Positions 52,424 to 62,221 of a stretch of 64,000 nt of DNA are shown here, in pieces (position 1 is the first letter of the stretch; every line of letters starts with the position of its first letter). Both the position numbers and the translations under genes were made by a program. Origin of the DNA: Deinococcus humi (GTDB lineage: Bacteria; Deinococcota; Deinococci; Deinococcales; Deinococcaceae). The notes beneath the pieces were generated by a model, which saw only the letters and a list, made by a program, of their open reading frames with translations, did not search any database and was not told the DNA's origin. Location of the stretch: assembly GCF_014201875.1 (NCBI RefSeq), contig NZ_JACHFL010000018.1:1-64000 (forward strand). The letters run 5' to 3'.

Positions 52424-53837
52424 CGGCGCCCTCCCGTTGCCGCCACCACTCGCGGAAGCTCTGCGGCGGCACGGCTTTCAGATCCCGGCTCTGCGTCCAC
52501 CCGCCCAGCAGACCGGGCAGGGCGGTGATCTCGCCGCCCCTGACCAGCGGCCCCTGTCCGGCGCGGGCCAGCTTGAGGGCGCCCTCGAAGCGCCAGCCGG
52601 AACTCATGGCGTAGCCCACCGCCCCCATCGCCAGGGCTTCGGCGGTGACGCCCTTTTCTTCATTGGCCTCGCCGCGCAGGTAGATCAGAACCTGGGGAAT
52701 GTTGATCCGCACCGGGCAGGCGTCGAAGCACGCGCCGCACAGGCTGGACGCGCCGGGCAGGGTGTTGGCGTTCTTGTCCGCCATGCCCAGCAGTTGCGGG
52801 GTCAGGATCGCGCCGATAGGGCCAGGGTACACGCTGCCGTAGGCGTGGCCGCCGGTACGCTCGTAGACCGGACAGACGTTCAGGCACGCCGAACAGCGGA
52901 TGCAGCGCAGCGTCTGCCGCCCGGTGGCGTCGGCCAGCACGTCGGTGCGTCCGTTGTCCAGCAGGATCAGGTGGAATTCCTGCGGGCCGTCCCCCGGCGT
53001 CACACCGCTCCAGAACGAGGTGTAGGGATTCATGCGCTCGGCGGTGCTGGACCGGGGCAGCAGCTCCATGAACACCGCCAGATCCTCCCACCGCTCCAGC
53101 ACCTTCTCTATCCCCATGACGCTGACCAGCACCTCCGGCAGCGTGAGACACATGCGCCCGTTGCCCTCGGATTCCACCACGCACACCGTTCCGGTCTCGG
53201 CCACCGCGAAATTGACGCCCGAGACCGCCATCTTGGTGGTCAGGAATTTGTGGCGCAGGTAACGCCGCGCCGCCCCGGCCAGCTCGGCGGGCGCGTCGCT
53301 CAGGTTGCCCTCGCCGGGCAGTTCACGGTTAAACAGCGCTTGAATCTCGGCGCGGTTGCGGTGGATGGCGGGCACCAAGATGTGGCTGGGCGTGTCGTGC
53401 GACAGTTGCACGATCAGCTCGGCCAGATCGGTCTCGATGGCGTGGATGCCGCGCTCGGCCAGCCCCGCGTTCAACTCGATCTCGTCGGAGGTGATGCTCT
53501 TGACCTTGATCAGTTCGTCGACCCCGTGCGACTCGGCAATCCGGGCCACGAGCTCACGTGCCTCCGCCGCGTCCCTGGCCCAGTGAACCTGCCCGCCGCG
53601 CGCCTTGACACTGGCTTCAAGTTGCAACAGGCGGTCACTCAGGTTGGCCAGCGTGGCGTCCTTGGTCGCCTCGCCCAGCACCCGCAATTCTTCCCAGTGC
53701 GGCACTTCGCCCACCGCGCGCAGCCGCTTCTCGCGGATGGTGTGCGTCACCTTGCGGAGATTGGCCCGCAGTTGCGGCTGACTGACCTTGTCGCGGGCGG
53801 CTTCGGGAAAGGGTTTTGGGGGGTGCAGCCCGCTCAC
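52416..53837 (-). CDS. lutB: Lactate utilization iron-sulfur protein B
   Basis: LUD-domain plus ferredoxin-like subunit of LutABC, 473 residues. The N-terminal LUD part includes VNFAVAETGTVCVVESEGN. Two [4Fe-4S] sites follow: CIRCSACLNVCP and CGACFDACP. GTG 53837 overlaps the lutA stop by 4 bases; the frame upstream of it is an antisense-type shadow of lutA. With LutA and LutC it oxidises L-lactate to pyruvate. Confidence 0.93.
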   Translation of the reverse strand: MSGLHPPKPFPEAARDKVSQPQLRANLRKVTHTIREKRLRAVGEVPHWEELRVLGEATKDATLANLSDRLLQLEASVKARGGQVHWARDAAEARELVARIAESHGVDELIKVKSITSDEIELNAGLAERGIHAIETDLAELIVQLSHDTPSHILVPAIHRNRAEIQALFNRELPGEGNLSDAPAELAGAARRYLRHKFLTTKMAVSGVNFAVAETGTVCVVESEGNGRMCLTLPEVLVSVMGIEKVLERWEDLAVFMELLPRSSTAERMNPYTSFWSGVTPGDGPQEFHLILLDNGRTDVLADATGRQTLRCIRCSACLNVCPVYERTGGHAYGSVYPGPIGAILTPQLLGMADKNANTLPGASSLCGACFDACPVRINIPQVLIYLRGEANEEKGVTAEALAMGAVGYAMSSGWRFEGALKLARAGQGPLVRGGEITALPGLLGGWTQSRDLKAVPPQSFREWWRQREGADG

Positions 53838-54577
53838 GCGAAGACCTCCTCTTCGGTACTCGCCAGAATCTCGGCCAGATGCACCGTGCCTGCGCCACTT
53901 CTGAGGCGGTGCAGGCCTCCGCCGATGTGCAACAGGCAGGAGTTGTCCCCGGCGGTGCACACCTCTGCGCCGGTGTCCAGAACGTGGCGGGTCTTGTCGG
54001 CCAGCATGGCGGCACTCACGTCCGGGTTCTTGACGCTGAAGGTGCCGCCGAAACCGCAGCATTCCTCGGCGCCTTCCAACTCTAGCAGGGTCATGCCGCG
54101 CACGTTCCTGAGCAGCCTGAGGGGCGCGTCCCCCACCCGCAGCACGCGCATGGCATGGCAGGTGGGGTGGTAGGTCACGCGGTGCGGATAGTACGCGCCC
54201 ACGTCCTCCACCCCCAGCCGGTTCACCAGAAATTCGCTGAGTTCGTAGACCCGGGGGGCCAGGTCCTCCACCTCGCGTAGCAGCTCCGTGTCGCCGCCCC
54301 ACCGCGCCGCTTCCGGATACAGTTCGCGCACCATTGCGGCGCAGGAGCCGCTGGGCATCACCACCACCTCGGCGTCGCGGTAATCGTCCACGAATTTGCG
54401 GATCAGTTTCAGGGCGCCCTCGCGGTAGCCGGTGTTTAGGTGCATCTGGCCGCAGCAGGTCTGGTTGGCGTTGAAGCGCACCTCATGACCCAGCCGCTCC
54501 AGCAGCCGCACGGTGGCCTGCCCGGTGCGCGGAAACATGGCGTCATTAACGCAGGTGATGAAGAGATCGACGTTCAA
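53834..54577 (-). CDS. lutA: Lactate utilization protein A ((Fe-S)-binding CCG protein)
   Basis: CCG-domain subunit of LutABC, 247 residues. The two cysteine-rich repeats are visible as NQTCCGQMHLNTGY and AEECCGFGGTF, each preceded by its own upstream Cys (MPSGSCAAMVRE; YHPTCHAM). It starts with TTG inside the rhaB stop (TTGA overlap), so lactate oxidation is translationally tied to rhamnose catabolism. Confidence 0.92.
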   Translation of the reverse strand: MNVDLFITCVNDAMFPRTGQATVRLLERLGHEVRFNANQTCCGQMHLNTGYREGALKLIRKFVDDYRDAEVVVMPSGSCAAMVRELYPEAARWGGDTELLREVEDLAPRVYELSEFLVNRLGVEDVGAYYPHRVTYHPTCHAMRVLRVGDAPLRLLRNVRGMTLLELEGAEECCGFGGTFSVKNPDVSAAMLADKTRHVLDTGAEVCTAGDNSCLLHIGGGLHRLRSGAGTVHLAEILASTEEEVFA

Positions 54578-56037
54578 GCAGACACCTCGGCCTCATTGTG
54601 CGTCCTGGTAAGGCTCTGGAAGTGTTGCCGCAGGACGCTCAGGTCTGCTCCGCCCGGTTTGAAGGTCAGCAATTCCACCGAGGCCCGCACCACGCCGCGC
54701 AAATCATCCCCGGGCAGATGGCCGCCGGCCCGCGCCTGCACCAGCAGATTGCCCATCAAGGTGGCCTCGACTGGTCCTGCGATCACGGTTTTGCCACTGG
54801 CATCGGCAATCAGTTGATTGAGCAGCCCGATCTGCGATCCACCCCCCACCACATGGACCGTGGTGATCGGCTGGCGGCTGACCTCTGCCAGCACGTCCAG
54901 AATCTGCGCGGTTTTCAGCGCCAGGCTGTCCAGCACGCAGCGGGTGAGTTCTGCAGGCGTCTGTGGCGGAGTTTGCCCGGTTTCGCGGCAGAAGGCCTGG
55001 ATGCGCCCGGGCATGTCCGCACCCGGCGGCGAAAAGCGGGCGTCGTCCGGATCGATCAGCGTGCCCCCTGCCTCCCCGGCGGCCCGTGCGTAAAGATCGC
55101 CGTAGTCCAGGCCCCAGCCCTCGTTGCACTGCTGGATGATCCACAGGCCCATCACGTTCTTCAGAAGGCGGGTGGTGCCGTCAAGGCCCGCCTCGTTGGT
55201 CAGGTTCTCGGCCAGCGTGCGGGGCGTGATAACCGGCTGGGGCGCCTCGATGCCCACCAGACTCCAGGTGCCGCTGGAGACGTAGGCCCACCCCTCGCCC
55301 CTGGCCGGCACGGCGGCAACGGCAGAGGCGGTGTCGTGCGTCGCGGGCGCGATCACCTGAAGGCCCTGGAGTCCTGTTTCCTGGGCGACGTCTGTCGACA
55401 GTTCGCCCAGAACGGTGCCGGGTTCGACGATGTGCGGTAGCACCCTGCCCGGAAGGTCCAGGGCGTCCAGCAACTCCGTGGCCCACTCCCCGGTCTGGGG
55501 ATCGAGAAACTGCGTGCTACTGGCGTTTGTCCGCTCCGTGACCGCCTGGCCGCACAGCCAGAAATGCAGCAGGTCGGGCACCATCAGCATCGTCTGCGCG
55601 CGGGCCAGCTCTCCGGGCACCTCGGCGGCGAGTTGATACAGCGTGTTGAAGGGCAGGAACTGAATGCCGGTGGCGTCGTAGATCCGCTCGCCCGACAGCT
55701 GCGCCCTTACGCGTTCCATGACCCCGTTCAGACGTGGGCTGCGGTAGTGGTGGACCTGCCCCATCAGGTGGCCCTGCGGATCGATCAGGCCGTAGTCGAC
55801 CGCCCACGAGTTGACGCCCACGCTGGCGATGTCTCCCTGTCGCGCCGCCAGTTTCAGGCCGTGCAGGACCTCGCGCCACAGGCCCAGGATGTCCCAGTAC
55901 AGGCCGCCGCGCACCGGGACGCCGCCGTTGGGAAAACGGTGGAGGACTTCGACATGCAGTTTGCCGTTCTCCAGCGTGCCCAGGGCGACGCGCCCACTGG
56001 ACGCTCCAAGATCAACTGCGATGTGGCGGGAGGTCAC
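54574..56037 (-). CDS. rhaB: Rhamnulokinase
   Basis: FGGY-family kinase phosphorylating L-rhamnulose at O1, 487 residues. N-terminal phosphate-loop region: AVDLGASSGRVALG. The hinge and ATP region show YVSSGTWSLVGIE and VHVVGGGSQIGLLNQLIADASG, both typical of RhaB. GTG start, 12 bases after rhaEW; 4-base overlap with lutA. Confidence 0.93.
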   Translation of the reverse strand: MTSRHIAVDLGASSGRVALGTLENGKLHVEVLHRFPNGGVPVRGGLYWDILGLWREVLHGLKLAARQGDIASVGVNSWAVDYGLIDPQGHLMGQVHHYRSPRLNGVMERVRAQLSGERIYDATGIQFLPFNTLYQLAAEVPGELARAQTMLMVPDLLHFWLCGQAVTERTNASSTQFLDPQTGEWATELLDALDLPGRVLPHIVEPGTVLGELSTDVAQETGLQGLQVIAPATHDTASAVAAVPARGEGWAYVSSGTWSLVGIEAPQPVITPRTLAENLTNEAGLDGTTRLLKNVMGLWIIQQCNEGWGLDYGDLYARAAGEAGGTLIDPDDARFSPPGADMPGRIQAFCRETGQTPPQTPAELTRCVLDSLALKTAQILDVLAEVSRQPITTVHVVGGGSQIGLLNQLIADASGKTVIAGPVEATLMGNLLVQARAGGHLPGDDLRGVVRASVELLTFKPGGADLSVLRQHFQSLTRTHNEAEVSA

Positions 56038-56049
56038 GAGGGGTCCGTC

Positions 56050-58152
56050 CTACCGCACATACGCCGTCGGCACCCCGCCGTCCACCGTGATCACGCCGCC
56101 CGTCGTCTTTGCGGCGGCAGGGGAGGTCAGCCAGTACGTCGCCTCGGCGATGTCCTCGGGGAAGACGTTGACCTTGAGGGTGGTGCGGTTGCGGTAGAAC
56201 TCCTCGAGCTGATTGGGTTCCAGCCCGTAGGTGGCGGCGCGTTCGGCCCGCCACTTGCCGTCCCAGATGCTGCTGCCGGCCAGGATGCCGTCGGGCAGCA
56301 CCGAGTTGACGCGGATGCCCGCCGCGCCCCCCTCCTCGGCCAGGCAGCGGGCCAGGTGCAGTTCCGCCGCTTTCGCCGCGCTGTAGGCCGCCGCGTTCTT
56401 GCCCGCCGCCACGCTGTTCTTGCTGCCGATAAAGACGAGGTTGCCGCCCGTGCCCTGCGCCCGCATCAGCTTGAAGGCCTCGCGCGCCACCAGGAAATAG
56501 CCGGTGGAGAGGATGCTCTGGTTGCGGTTCCACATCTCCAGGCTGGTGTTCTCAATGGGAGCACTGGACGCAATACCGGCGTTGTTGACGGCAATGTCCA
56601 CGCCGCCGTAGGTCAGCACGGCGTGCTGATAAGCGCCGGTTACCTGCTCCTCCTCGGTCACGTTCATGGGAACGGCCGTGGCCCGGCGGTGGCCGCGCCC
56701 TTTCGTAACTTCCTCGGCCACCGTCTGCCCGCCGTCCGCGTTCAGATCAGCGATGACGATGTGCGCGCCGTCCGCCGCCAGACGGTGGGCAATGGCCCGC
56801 CCAATACCACTGGCCGCGCCCGTCACCAGTGCCACATGGCCTTCCAGCGCCCTGGGCGCGGGCTTGAGACTCAGCTTGTACAGCTCCAGCGGCCAGTATT
56901 CGATGGCGTAACTCTCGGCGGCGCTCAGGCTCACGAAGCCGCCCAGGCTGCTGGCCGATTTCATGACCTGAATGGCGCGGGTGTACAGCTGGCGCGACAC
57001 GTCGGCACCCTGCGCGTCCGGGCCGCTGCTGACCATGCCCAGCCCCGGAATCAGCACGACGCGCGGCGCGGGGGTGAACATAGTGTCGCCCTCACTCCTG
57101 TTCTCCTCGAAATAGGCCGCGTACTCGTCCTTGAAGCGGGTCACGCCCTCCTGCGCGGCGGCCTTCAGAGCGTCCAGACCCTGGTCCGGCGTCCAGTCCA
57201 GGTACAGCGGCGTCCGCTTGGTATGCACCAGATGATCCGGGCAGGCCGCGCCCACCTGCGACAGTTCGGCGGCGGCGTTGGAGTTGACGAACTCCATGAC
57301 ATCCGGCGAACGGTCCACTTCCAGAATCACGGGCCGCGCTCCCTTCATCGCGCCGCGCAGGATCGGCAGCACGGCCGTGAGCAGGGTGTCGCGCTCCCCG
57401 TCCGGAACGCTGCTCACCCGGGCGCCCCCAAAAGGCTCGGCCTCGGCGTGGGCGTCCAGATACGCCTGCGCTTCGCCGATGATCCTGAGGGTGGACTCGT
57501 AACTTTCCTTAGACGTCTCGCCCCAGGTCACCAGCCCGTGTTTGCCCATCACCACGGCCTCCAGCTTCGGATTGTCCCGTACCGCCGCGCCGATCTGCTG
57601 GCTCAGCGTGAAGCCGGGGCGGATGTAGTCGACCCATGCGGCCCGCTCCCCGTAGATCTCGCGCATGATGTCCGGGCCGTTCGGGGTGCAGGCAATCGCG
57701 ATAATGGCGTCTGGATGCGTGTGATCCACGTGCTTGGCGGGAACGAAAGCGTGAAGCAGCGTCTCGATGCTCTGGCGTGGGCGGCCCACCTCAAAGGCCG
57801 TGCGGTCCAGGTAAGCCGTCATTTCCTCGTCGCTCATCTCGTGCCGGTCGAACAGCGGCAAGACCTCGTCGAGCTTGAGGCCCGCAAACCCCTTCTCGGT
57901 GATGCTGGCAATGTCCGATCCCGAACCCTTGACCCACAACACCGTCACGTCGCGGCCCAGGTGGTCTTTTTCCACGCTCTTGGTACTCGTGTTGCCGCCG
58001 TAGATATTGACCAGCGTACGGTCCGCGCCCAGCAGGTTGGAGCGGTAGGTCAGCGAGGCGAGGCCGTCGGAGTTCGGTGCGTCGGCGTCGTTCCAGCGGT
58101 TCTTGGGCAGGTCAGTGTGGGTGGAGGCGGTGCGGGTCTGGGTGTCGGTCAT
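56050..58152 (-). CDS. rhaE: Bifunctional rhamnulose-1-phosphate aldolase / L-lactaldehyde dehydrogenase (RhaEW)
   Basis: Fusion protein of 700 residues. The N-terminal class II aldolase domain (1-about 430) cleaves L-rhamnulose-1-phosphate to dihydroxyacetone phosphate and L-lactaldehyde; HVDHTHPDAIIAI carries metal-binding His. The C-terminal short-chain dehydrogenase domain begins GHVALVTGAASGIGRAIA (about 437) and has the catalytic YSAAK (about 588); it oxidises lactaldehyde to L-lactate with NAD. This is the RhaEW type known from Bacillus YuxG and relatives. AGGAG precedes ATG 58152. Confidence 0.94.
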   Translation of the reverse strand: MTDTQTRTASTHTDLPKNRWNDADAPNSDGLASLTYRSNLLGADRTLVNIYGGNTSTKSVEKDHLGRDVTVLWVKGSGSDIASITEKGFAGLKLDEVLPLFDRHEMSDEEMTAYLDRTAFEVGRPRQSIETLLHAFVPAKHVDHTHPDAIIAIACTPNGPDIMREIYGERAAWVDYIRPGFTLSQQIGAAVRDNPKLEAVVMGKHGLVTWGETSKESYESTLRIIGEAQAYLDAHAEAEPFGGARVSSVPDGERDTLLTAVLPILRGAMKGARPVILEVDRSPDVMEFVNSNAAAELSQVGAACPDHLVHTKRTPLYLDWTPDQGLDALKAAAQEGVTRFKDEYAAYFEENRSEGDTMFTPAPRVVLIPGLGMVSSGPDAQGADVSRQLYTRAIQVMKSASSLGGFVSLSAAESYAIEYWPLELYKLSLKPAPRALEGHVALVTGAASGIGRAIAHRLAADGAHIVIADLNADGGQTVAEEVTKGRGHRRATAVPMNVTEEEQVTGAYQHAVLTYGGVDIAVNNAGIASSAPIENTSLEMWNRNQSILSTGYFLVAREAFKLMRAQGTGGNLVFIGSKNSVAAGKNAAAYSAAKAAELHLARCLAEEGGAAGIRVNSVLPDGILAGSSIWDGKWRAERAATYGLEPNQLEEFYRNRTTLKVNVFPEDIAEATYWLTSPAAAKTTGGVITVDGGVPTAYVR

Positions 58153-58215
58153 AAAGCTCCTTGCGGTCGCGCGGATGGCGTGTGGCCCGTGGCTTCTGAA
58201 GGGGACGAGGAAGGA

Positions 58216-59415
58216 CTAGCTTCTGACTTTCTCCCGGACCGGGTAGCCGCCGCCGCCCGTCTGGGTGCCACGTTCGCGGGCCACCTTTTCCTCATAGGCG
58301 CTCTCCCGGTGTGCCCGAATCGGGTCCAGGGGCAGGCCCAGCTCGCCGCGCAGTTCACGCAGCAGCGGACGCACGTCGGTTTTGAAGGCCTCGGTCAGCA
58401 CGCGGTGGGCCGCGAGCACATCGCCCCTCTCCTGCGCCTCGCGCAGCAGGTCGCGGTCAACCAGCAGCGCGGCGGCGTACGCTTCCTGGCAATTCAGCAC
58501 CGACTGCAGCATGGCCTCCACCTTCGGCTCGATGTTGTGGCTCTGATCGATCATGTAGGCGACGTTCTGCGCCGTGCGGCGGGTCAGGTCGTCCGCCGAG
58601 TTCGCGCCGGACACCAGTTCGGCGTAGATGCAGAACAGCTCGAAGGGGTTGGTGGTGCCCACGATCAGATCGTCGTCGGCGTAGCGGCGGGCGTTGAAGT
58701 GAAAGCCGCCCAGCCGTCCCTCATCCAGCAAGAAGGCCACGATCTGCTCGATGTTTACACCCTGGGCGTGGTGGCCCAGGTCCACCAGCACCTGCGCCTT
58801 TTCCCCAACCGCCAGGCAATGTGAGTACGCCGCGCCCCAGTCGAACAGATCGGTGGCGTAGAAGGCGGGCTCGAACAGCTTGTACTCCACCAGCATCCTG
58901 GAACCGTCAGGCAGGGCGCCGTGCACACGCTTCAGGGCCGCGCGCATCCGCCGTTTGCGGGCCCGCAGATCGTCCTGCCCGGCGTAGTTGGTGCCGTCGG
59001 CAAACCACAGTGAGAGGTCACGGCTGCCGGTCTGCCGCATGATCTCCACGCAGTCCAGCAGGTGCGCCGTGGCCTGTTCCCGCACGTCCTCGTCCGGGTG
59101 GGTGACACTGCCCAGCCGGTACTCCTCGTCCTGAAACACGTTCGGATTGATGGCCCCGATGTGCAGGCCCCGTTCGGAGGCGTATTTTTTCAGCTCCGCG
59201 TAGTCTTCGACCTCGTCCCAGGGAATGTGCAGCGCCACGCCAGGGGCGATCCCGGTCAGGCGCTGCACCTCGGCGGCGTCGTCCAGCTTCTCCCAGATGT
59301 CGCGTGCCGCGCCGGGAGCAGCGAAGGTCTTGAAGCGTGTGCCGGAGTTGCCGTAGCCCCACGACGGCGTTTCGATTCGCTGGGCTTGAAGGGCAGAGAG
59401 CAGATCGGCGTTCAT
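58216..59415 (-). CDS. rhaI: L-rhamnose isomerase (RhaI type)
   Basis: TIM-barrel sugar isomerase converting L-rhamnose to L-rhamnulose, 399 residues. Conserved blocks include [50 protein letters not shown] and [19 protein letters not shown] with the metal ligands. It belongs to the RhaI subtype rather than E. coli RhaA. GGAGGAAC precedes ATG 59415. It follows the regulator gene by 23 bases. Confidence 0.93.
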   Translation of the reverse strand: MNADLLSALQAQRIETPSWGYGNSGTRFKTFAAPGAARDIWEKLDDAAEVQRLTGIAPGVALHIPWDEVEDYAELKKYASERGLHIGAINPNVFQDEEYRLGSVTHPDEDVREQATAHLLDCVEIMRQTGSRDLSLWFADGTNYAGQDDLRARKRRMRAALKRVHGALPDGSRMLVEYKLFEPAFYATDLFDWGAAYSHCLAVGEKAQVLVDLGHHAQGVNIEQIVAFLLDEGRLGGFHFNARRYADDDLIVGTTNPFELFCIYAELVSGANSADDLTRRTAQNVAYMIDQSHNIEPKVEAMLQSVLNCQEAYAAALLVDRDLLREAQERGDVLAAHRVLTEAFKTDVRPLLRELRGELGLPLDPIRAHRESAYEEKVARERGTQTGGGGYPVREKVRS

Positions 59416-59438
59416 ATGTTCCTCCGGAGGAGTTGGGA

Positions 59439-60215
59439 TCAGGGAGCCACGATCAGTTGGATGTCGTCATCGTCCAGTCGGGTTTTCAGTTCGCTGCCGG
59501 GGTCGGCGTCGGTGATCAGGGTGTTAATGTCGGCGTGATCGGCAATGGTCGCTAGCGCGGTCCGGCCAAATTTGCTGCTGTCCACCAGCGCCACCACGCT
59601 GCTGCCGCTGCGGACCAGCGCCCGTTTGGCCCCCACTTCAGGCAGGTGCGGGTCGGTGAAGCCAGCGTCCGGCGTGTATCCCTTGGCGGAAAAGAACACC
59701 AGATCGGGATGCAGCCGCTCGATGGTGTCGGTGAAGAACGCGCCCACGAACGAACGGGCCGGGGCGTGAAAGTTGCCGCCCGCCATCAGGAACGGCACGC
59801 CCCCGGCGGCCAGGACGTTGGCGGCGTCCAGGCTGCAGGTGATCGCCTGAACCTGCCTGGCGGGCAGCAGCCGGGCCAGGGCCAGACTGGTCGTGCTGGC
59901 GTCCAGCGCCACCGTGTCGCCGTCCTGAATCAGGTTCAGGGCGGCGCGGGCAATGCGTTCCTTGGCGTCCACGTTCTGAGAAGCGCGCATGGACTGTGAT
60001 AGTTCCTCGGCGGTGCGCTCCAGCAACTGCGCGCCGCCGTGGACGCGCAGCAGTTTGCCCTGTTCACACAGCGCGTCGATGTCGCGGCGCACGGTCATCT
60101 CGTGGACGCCGAAGTCGGCGGCCAGATCCTTGATCCGCACCACTTTGTCGCTCAGGGCGCGGCGCAAGATGTCCTGCTGACGCCCCGGCAGGGGAGCCAT
60201 GATCTCTGAAGGCAT
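59439..60215 (-). CDS. DeoR-family transcriptional regulator of L-rhamnose genes
   Basis: DNA-binding regulator, 258 residues. The N-terminal HTH ([52 protein letters not shown], about 8-60) is a standard DeoR fold, and the C-terminal DeoRC sensor domain includes [20 protein letters not shown]. It is the first gene of the catabolic operon and divergent from the transporter, so it is the probable local regulator, with a rhamnose-derived phosphosugar as likely effector. ATG 60200 (residue 6) is an alternative start. Confidence 0.9.
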   Translation of the reverse strand: MPSEIMAPLPGRQQDILRRALSDKVVRIKDLAADFGVHEMTVRRDIDALCEQGKLLRVHGGAQLLERTAEELSQSMRASQNVDAKERIARAALNLIQDGDTVALDASTTSLALARLLPARQVQAITCSLDAANVLAAGGVPFLMAGGNFHAPARSFVGAFFTDTIERLHPDLVFFSAKGYTPDAGFTDPHLPEVGAKRALVRSGSSVVALVDSSKFGRTALATIADHADINTLITDADPGSELKTRLDDDDIQLIVAP

Positions 60216-60345
60216 GGCCGCATCCTAACATCAAAGTCACAAAATACAACAAGATCTTGCAATCCTGTGTTCGCTTGTGCTTAGATGTTTTCCGTACCCC
60301 AATTCAGCCGGACCACCGGGCCACCCTTCCTTCTCAGGAGCTTTA
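60216..60345. promoter_or_regulatory. Divergent rhamnose promoter/operator region
   Basis: AT-richer than its surroundings. It contains the perfect palindrome CAAGATCTTG (60250-60259), flanked by CAACAAG-like and CACAAAA-like repeats. A rightward promoter may be TTGCAA (60257-60262) with TTAGAT (60281-60286) 18 bases on. AGGAG (60336-60340) serves rhaM. The palindrome is a candidate operator for the DeoR regulator because it overlaps the rightward -35. Confidence 0.55.
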
Positions 60346-60681
60346 ATGTCTGATCCTGCTCACCCACAACGGGTCTGTTTTCTGCTCCAGGTCCGCCCAG
60401 AACGTCTTGCGGAGTACCGGGAACGCCACCGCGCCGTGTGGCCGGAAATGCTCGCCGCCCTCAGCGAAACCGGCTGGCACAACTACTCGTTGTTCCTGAA
60501 AGACGACGGTCTGCTGGTGGGTTATTTCGAGACTCCGGATCTTGAGGCCGCCCGTGAGGGGATGGCCCGGCGCGACGTGAACGCCCGCTGGCAGGCCGAC
60601 ATGGCCCCCTTCTTTGCCGAACTGGAAGGCAATCCGGACGAGGGTTTCTTGCCACTGGAAGAGGTGTTTCACCTTGACTGA
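60346..60681 (+). CDS. rhaM: L-rhamnose mutarotase
   Basis: Small enzyme interconverting alpha and beta anomers of L-rhamnose, 111 residues. Family motifs: [26 protein letters not shown] with the active-site His, [20 protein letters not shown] and the C-terminal [13 protein letters not shown] lies 5 bases before ATG 60346. It overlaps the downstream ATPase gene by 8 bases, so anomer conversion is linked to uptake. Confidence 0.93.
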   Translation: MSDPAHPQRVCFLLQVRPERLAEYRERHRAVWPEMLAALSETGWHNYSLFLKDDGLLVGYFETPDLEAAREGMARRDVNARWQADMAPFFAELEGNPDEGFLPLEEVFHLD

Positions 60682-62221
60682 TTTTCAAACGGCGCCGCCC
60701 CTCCTGACCCTCAGCCACGCCAGCAAGTCGTTCGGGCCGGTTCAGGCGCTGTCCGATGTGAGCATCGACCTCTTTCCCGGCGAGGCACACGCGCTGCTGG
60801 GCGAGAACGGCGCGGGCAAATCCACCTTCGTCAAGATTCTGGCCGGGGTCCACCGCCGCGAGGGAGGCACGCTGATGGTCTCGGGCCGCCCGGCCGATTT
60901 CCACTCGCCCGGCGAGGCGACGGCGGCGGGCATTGCCATCATCTACCAGGAACCCACCCTGTTTCCCGATCTGTCGGTGGCCGAGAACGTGCTGATGGGC
61001 CGGCAGCCGCGCGCGGGGCTGGGCCGCATTGACGTCCGCGCCATGAACGAGCGTGTGTCCGGGCTGCTGAGCGACCTGGGCGTGACGCTCGATCCCACCC
61101 GGCCCGTGCGCGGCCTGAGCATCGCCGACCAGCAACTGGTGGAGATCGCCAAAGCCCTGTCGCTGAACGCCAACGTGCTGATCATGGACGAGCCGACGGC
61201 GGCGCTGACGCTCTCCGAGACGGACCGGCTGTTCCGGGTGGTGCGCGCCCTGCGGGAACGCGGCGCGGCGGTGCTGTTCATCACCCACCGGCTGGAAGAG
61301 GTCTTTGCCGAGTGCCAGCGCGTCACCGTCATGCGCGATGGAACGTGGGTTAGTACCGGGCCGATTACCGACTACGACACCGATAAGGTGGTGCGGCAGA
61401 TGGTGGGGCGTGAGCTGGGGGAGCTGTACCCGCGCGGCGACGCGCACCTGGGCGAAGTGGCGCTGTCCGTCCGCAACCTGAGCCAGCCGAAGATGTTCTC
61501 CGACATCTCCTTCGACGTCCGGCGGGGCGAGATCGTCGCGCTGGCCGGACTGGTGGGGGCTGGACGCAGCGAGGTGGCCCGCGCCATCTTCGGCATCGAT
61601 CCGCGCAGTGGGGGAGAGGTGCGTATCGGCAATACCCCTGTGGCGCCGAACAGCACCCGCGCCGCCATGCGTGCGGGCCTGGGGCTGGTGCCCGAAGACC
61701 GCCGCCAGCAGGGGCTGGTGATGGACCTGAGTATCGAGCGCAATGCCAATCTCGCCGTCCTCGGTCGCCTCACGGGCGGCCTCCTGATGAACCGCAAGGC
61801 CGAGGCCGAGAACGCCCAGAACTGGACGAGCAAGCTCCAGCTCAAGGCACACCGCCTCCAGGACCCGGTCAGCAGCCTGTCGGGCGGCAACCAGCAGAAA
61901 GTGGTGCTGGCCAAATGGCTCTCCACAGGTCCCAGCGTGCTGATCGTGGACGAACCCACGCGCGGCGTGGACGTGGGCGCGAAAGCGGAAGTCCACCGGA
62001 CCCTGGCTGAACTGGCCGCGTCGGGCCTGGCCGTGCTGATGATCTCCAGCGATCTGCCCGAAGTGCTGGGCATGGCCGACCGCGTTCTGGTGATGCGCGA
62101 GGGCGCCTTGGTGGGCGAGTTGAGCCGCGAACAGGCCAGCGAGGAGGCGGTGATGTACCTGGCGACGGGGCAGCGGGCCGGGACGAGCCGGACAGGAACA
62201 CCCCGCGGAGACGCGGCATGA
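60674..62221 (+). CDS. rhaT: Rhamnose-type sugar ABC transporter ATP-binding protein (RhaT)
   Basis: Tandem ATPase of the CUT2 family, 515 residues. First domain: Walker [10 protein letters not shown] and Walker [16 protein letters not shown]. Second domain: [15 protein letters not shown] in place of a canonical Walker [16 protein letters not shown] and [18 protein letters not shown]. This pairing is standard for ribose/rhamnose importers. TTG 60674 is chosen because GAGGTG lies 7 bases upstream and no other start fits. Rhamnose specificity is inferred from context. Confidence 0.92.
   Translation: MTDFQTAPPLLTLSHASKSFGPVQALSDVSIDLFPGEAHALLGENGAGKSTFVKILAGVHRREGGTLMVSGRPADFHSPGEATAAGIAIIYQEPTLFPDLSVAENVLMGRQPRAGLGRIDVRAMNERVSGLLSDLGVTLDPTRPVRGLSIADQQLVEIAKALSLNANVLIMDEPTAALTLSETDRLFRVVRALRERGAAVLFITHRLEEVFAECQRVTVMRDGTWVSTGPITDYDTDKVVRQMVGRELGELYPRGDAHLGEVALSVRNLSQPKMFSDISFDVRRGEIVALAGLVGAGRSEVARAIFGIDPRSGGEVRIGNTPVAPNSTRAAMRAGLGLVPEDRRQQGLVMDLSIERNANLAVLGRLTGGLLMNRKAEAENAQNWTSKLQLKAHRLQDPVSSLSGGNQQKVVLAKWLSTGPSVLIVDEPTRGVDVGAKAEVHRTLAELAASGLAVLMISSDLPEVLGMADRVLVMREGALVGELSREQASEEAVMYLATGQRAGTSRTGTPRGDAA

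Noticed and set aside
55564..58824. Very long plus-strand open frame (1086 codons) opposite the rhamnose genes
   Set aside because: It is antisense to rhaB, rhaEW and rhaI, has no domain or motif, and is rich in His, Gln, Arg and Gly as expected of a high-GC shadow frame.
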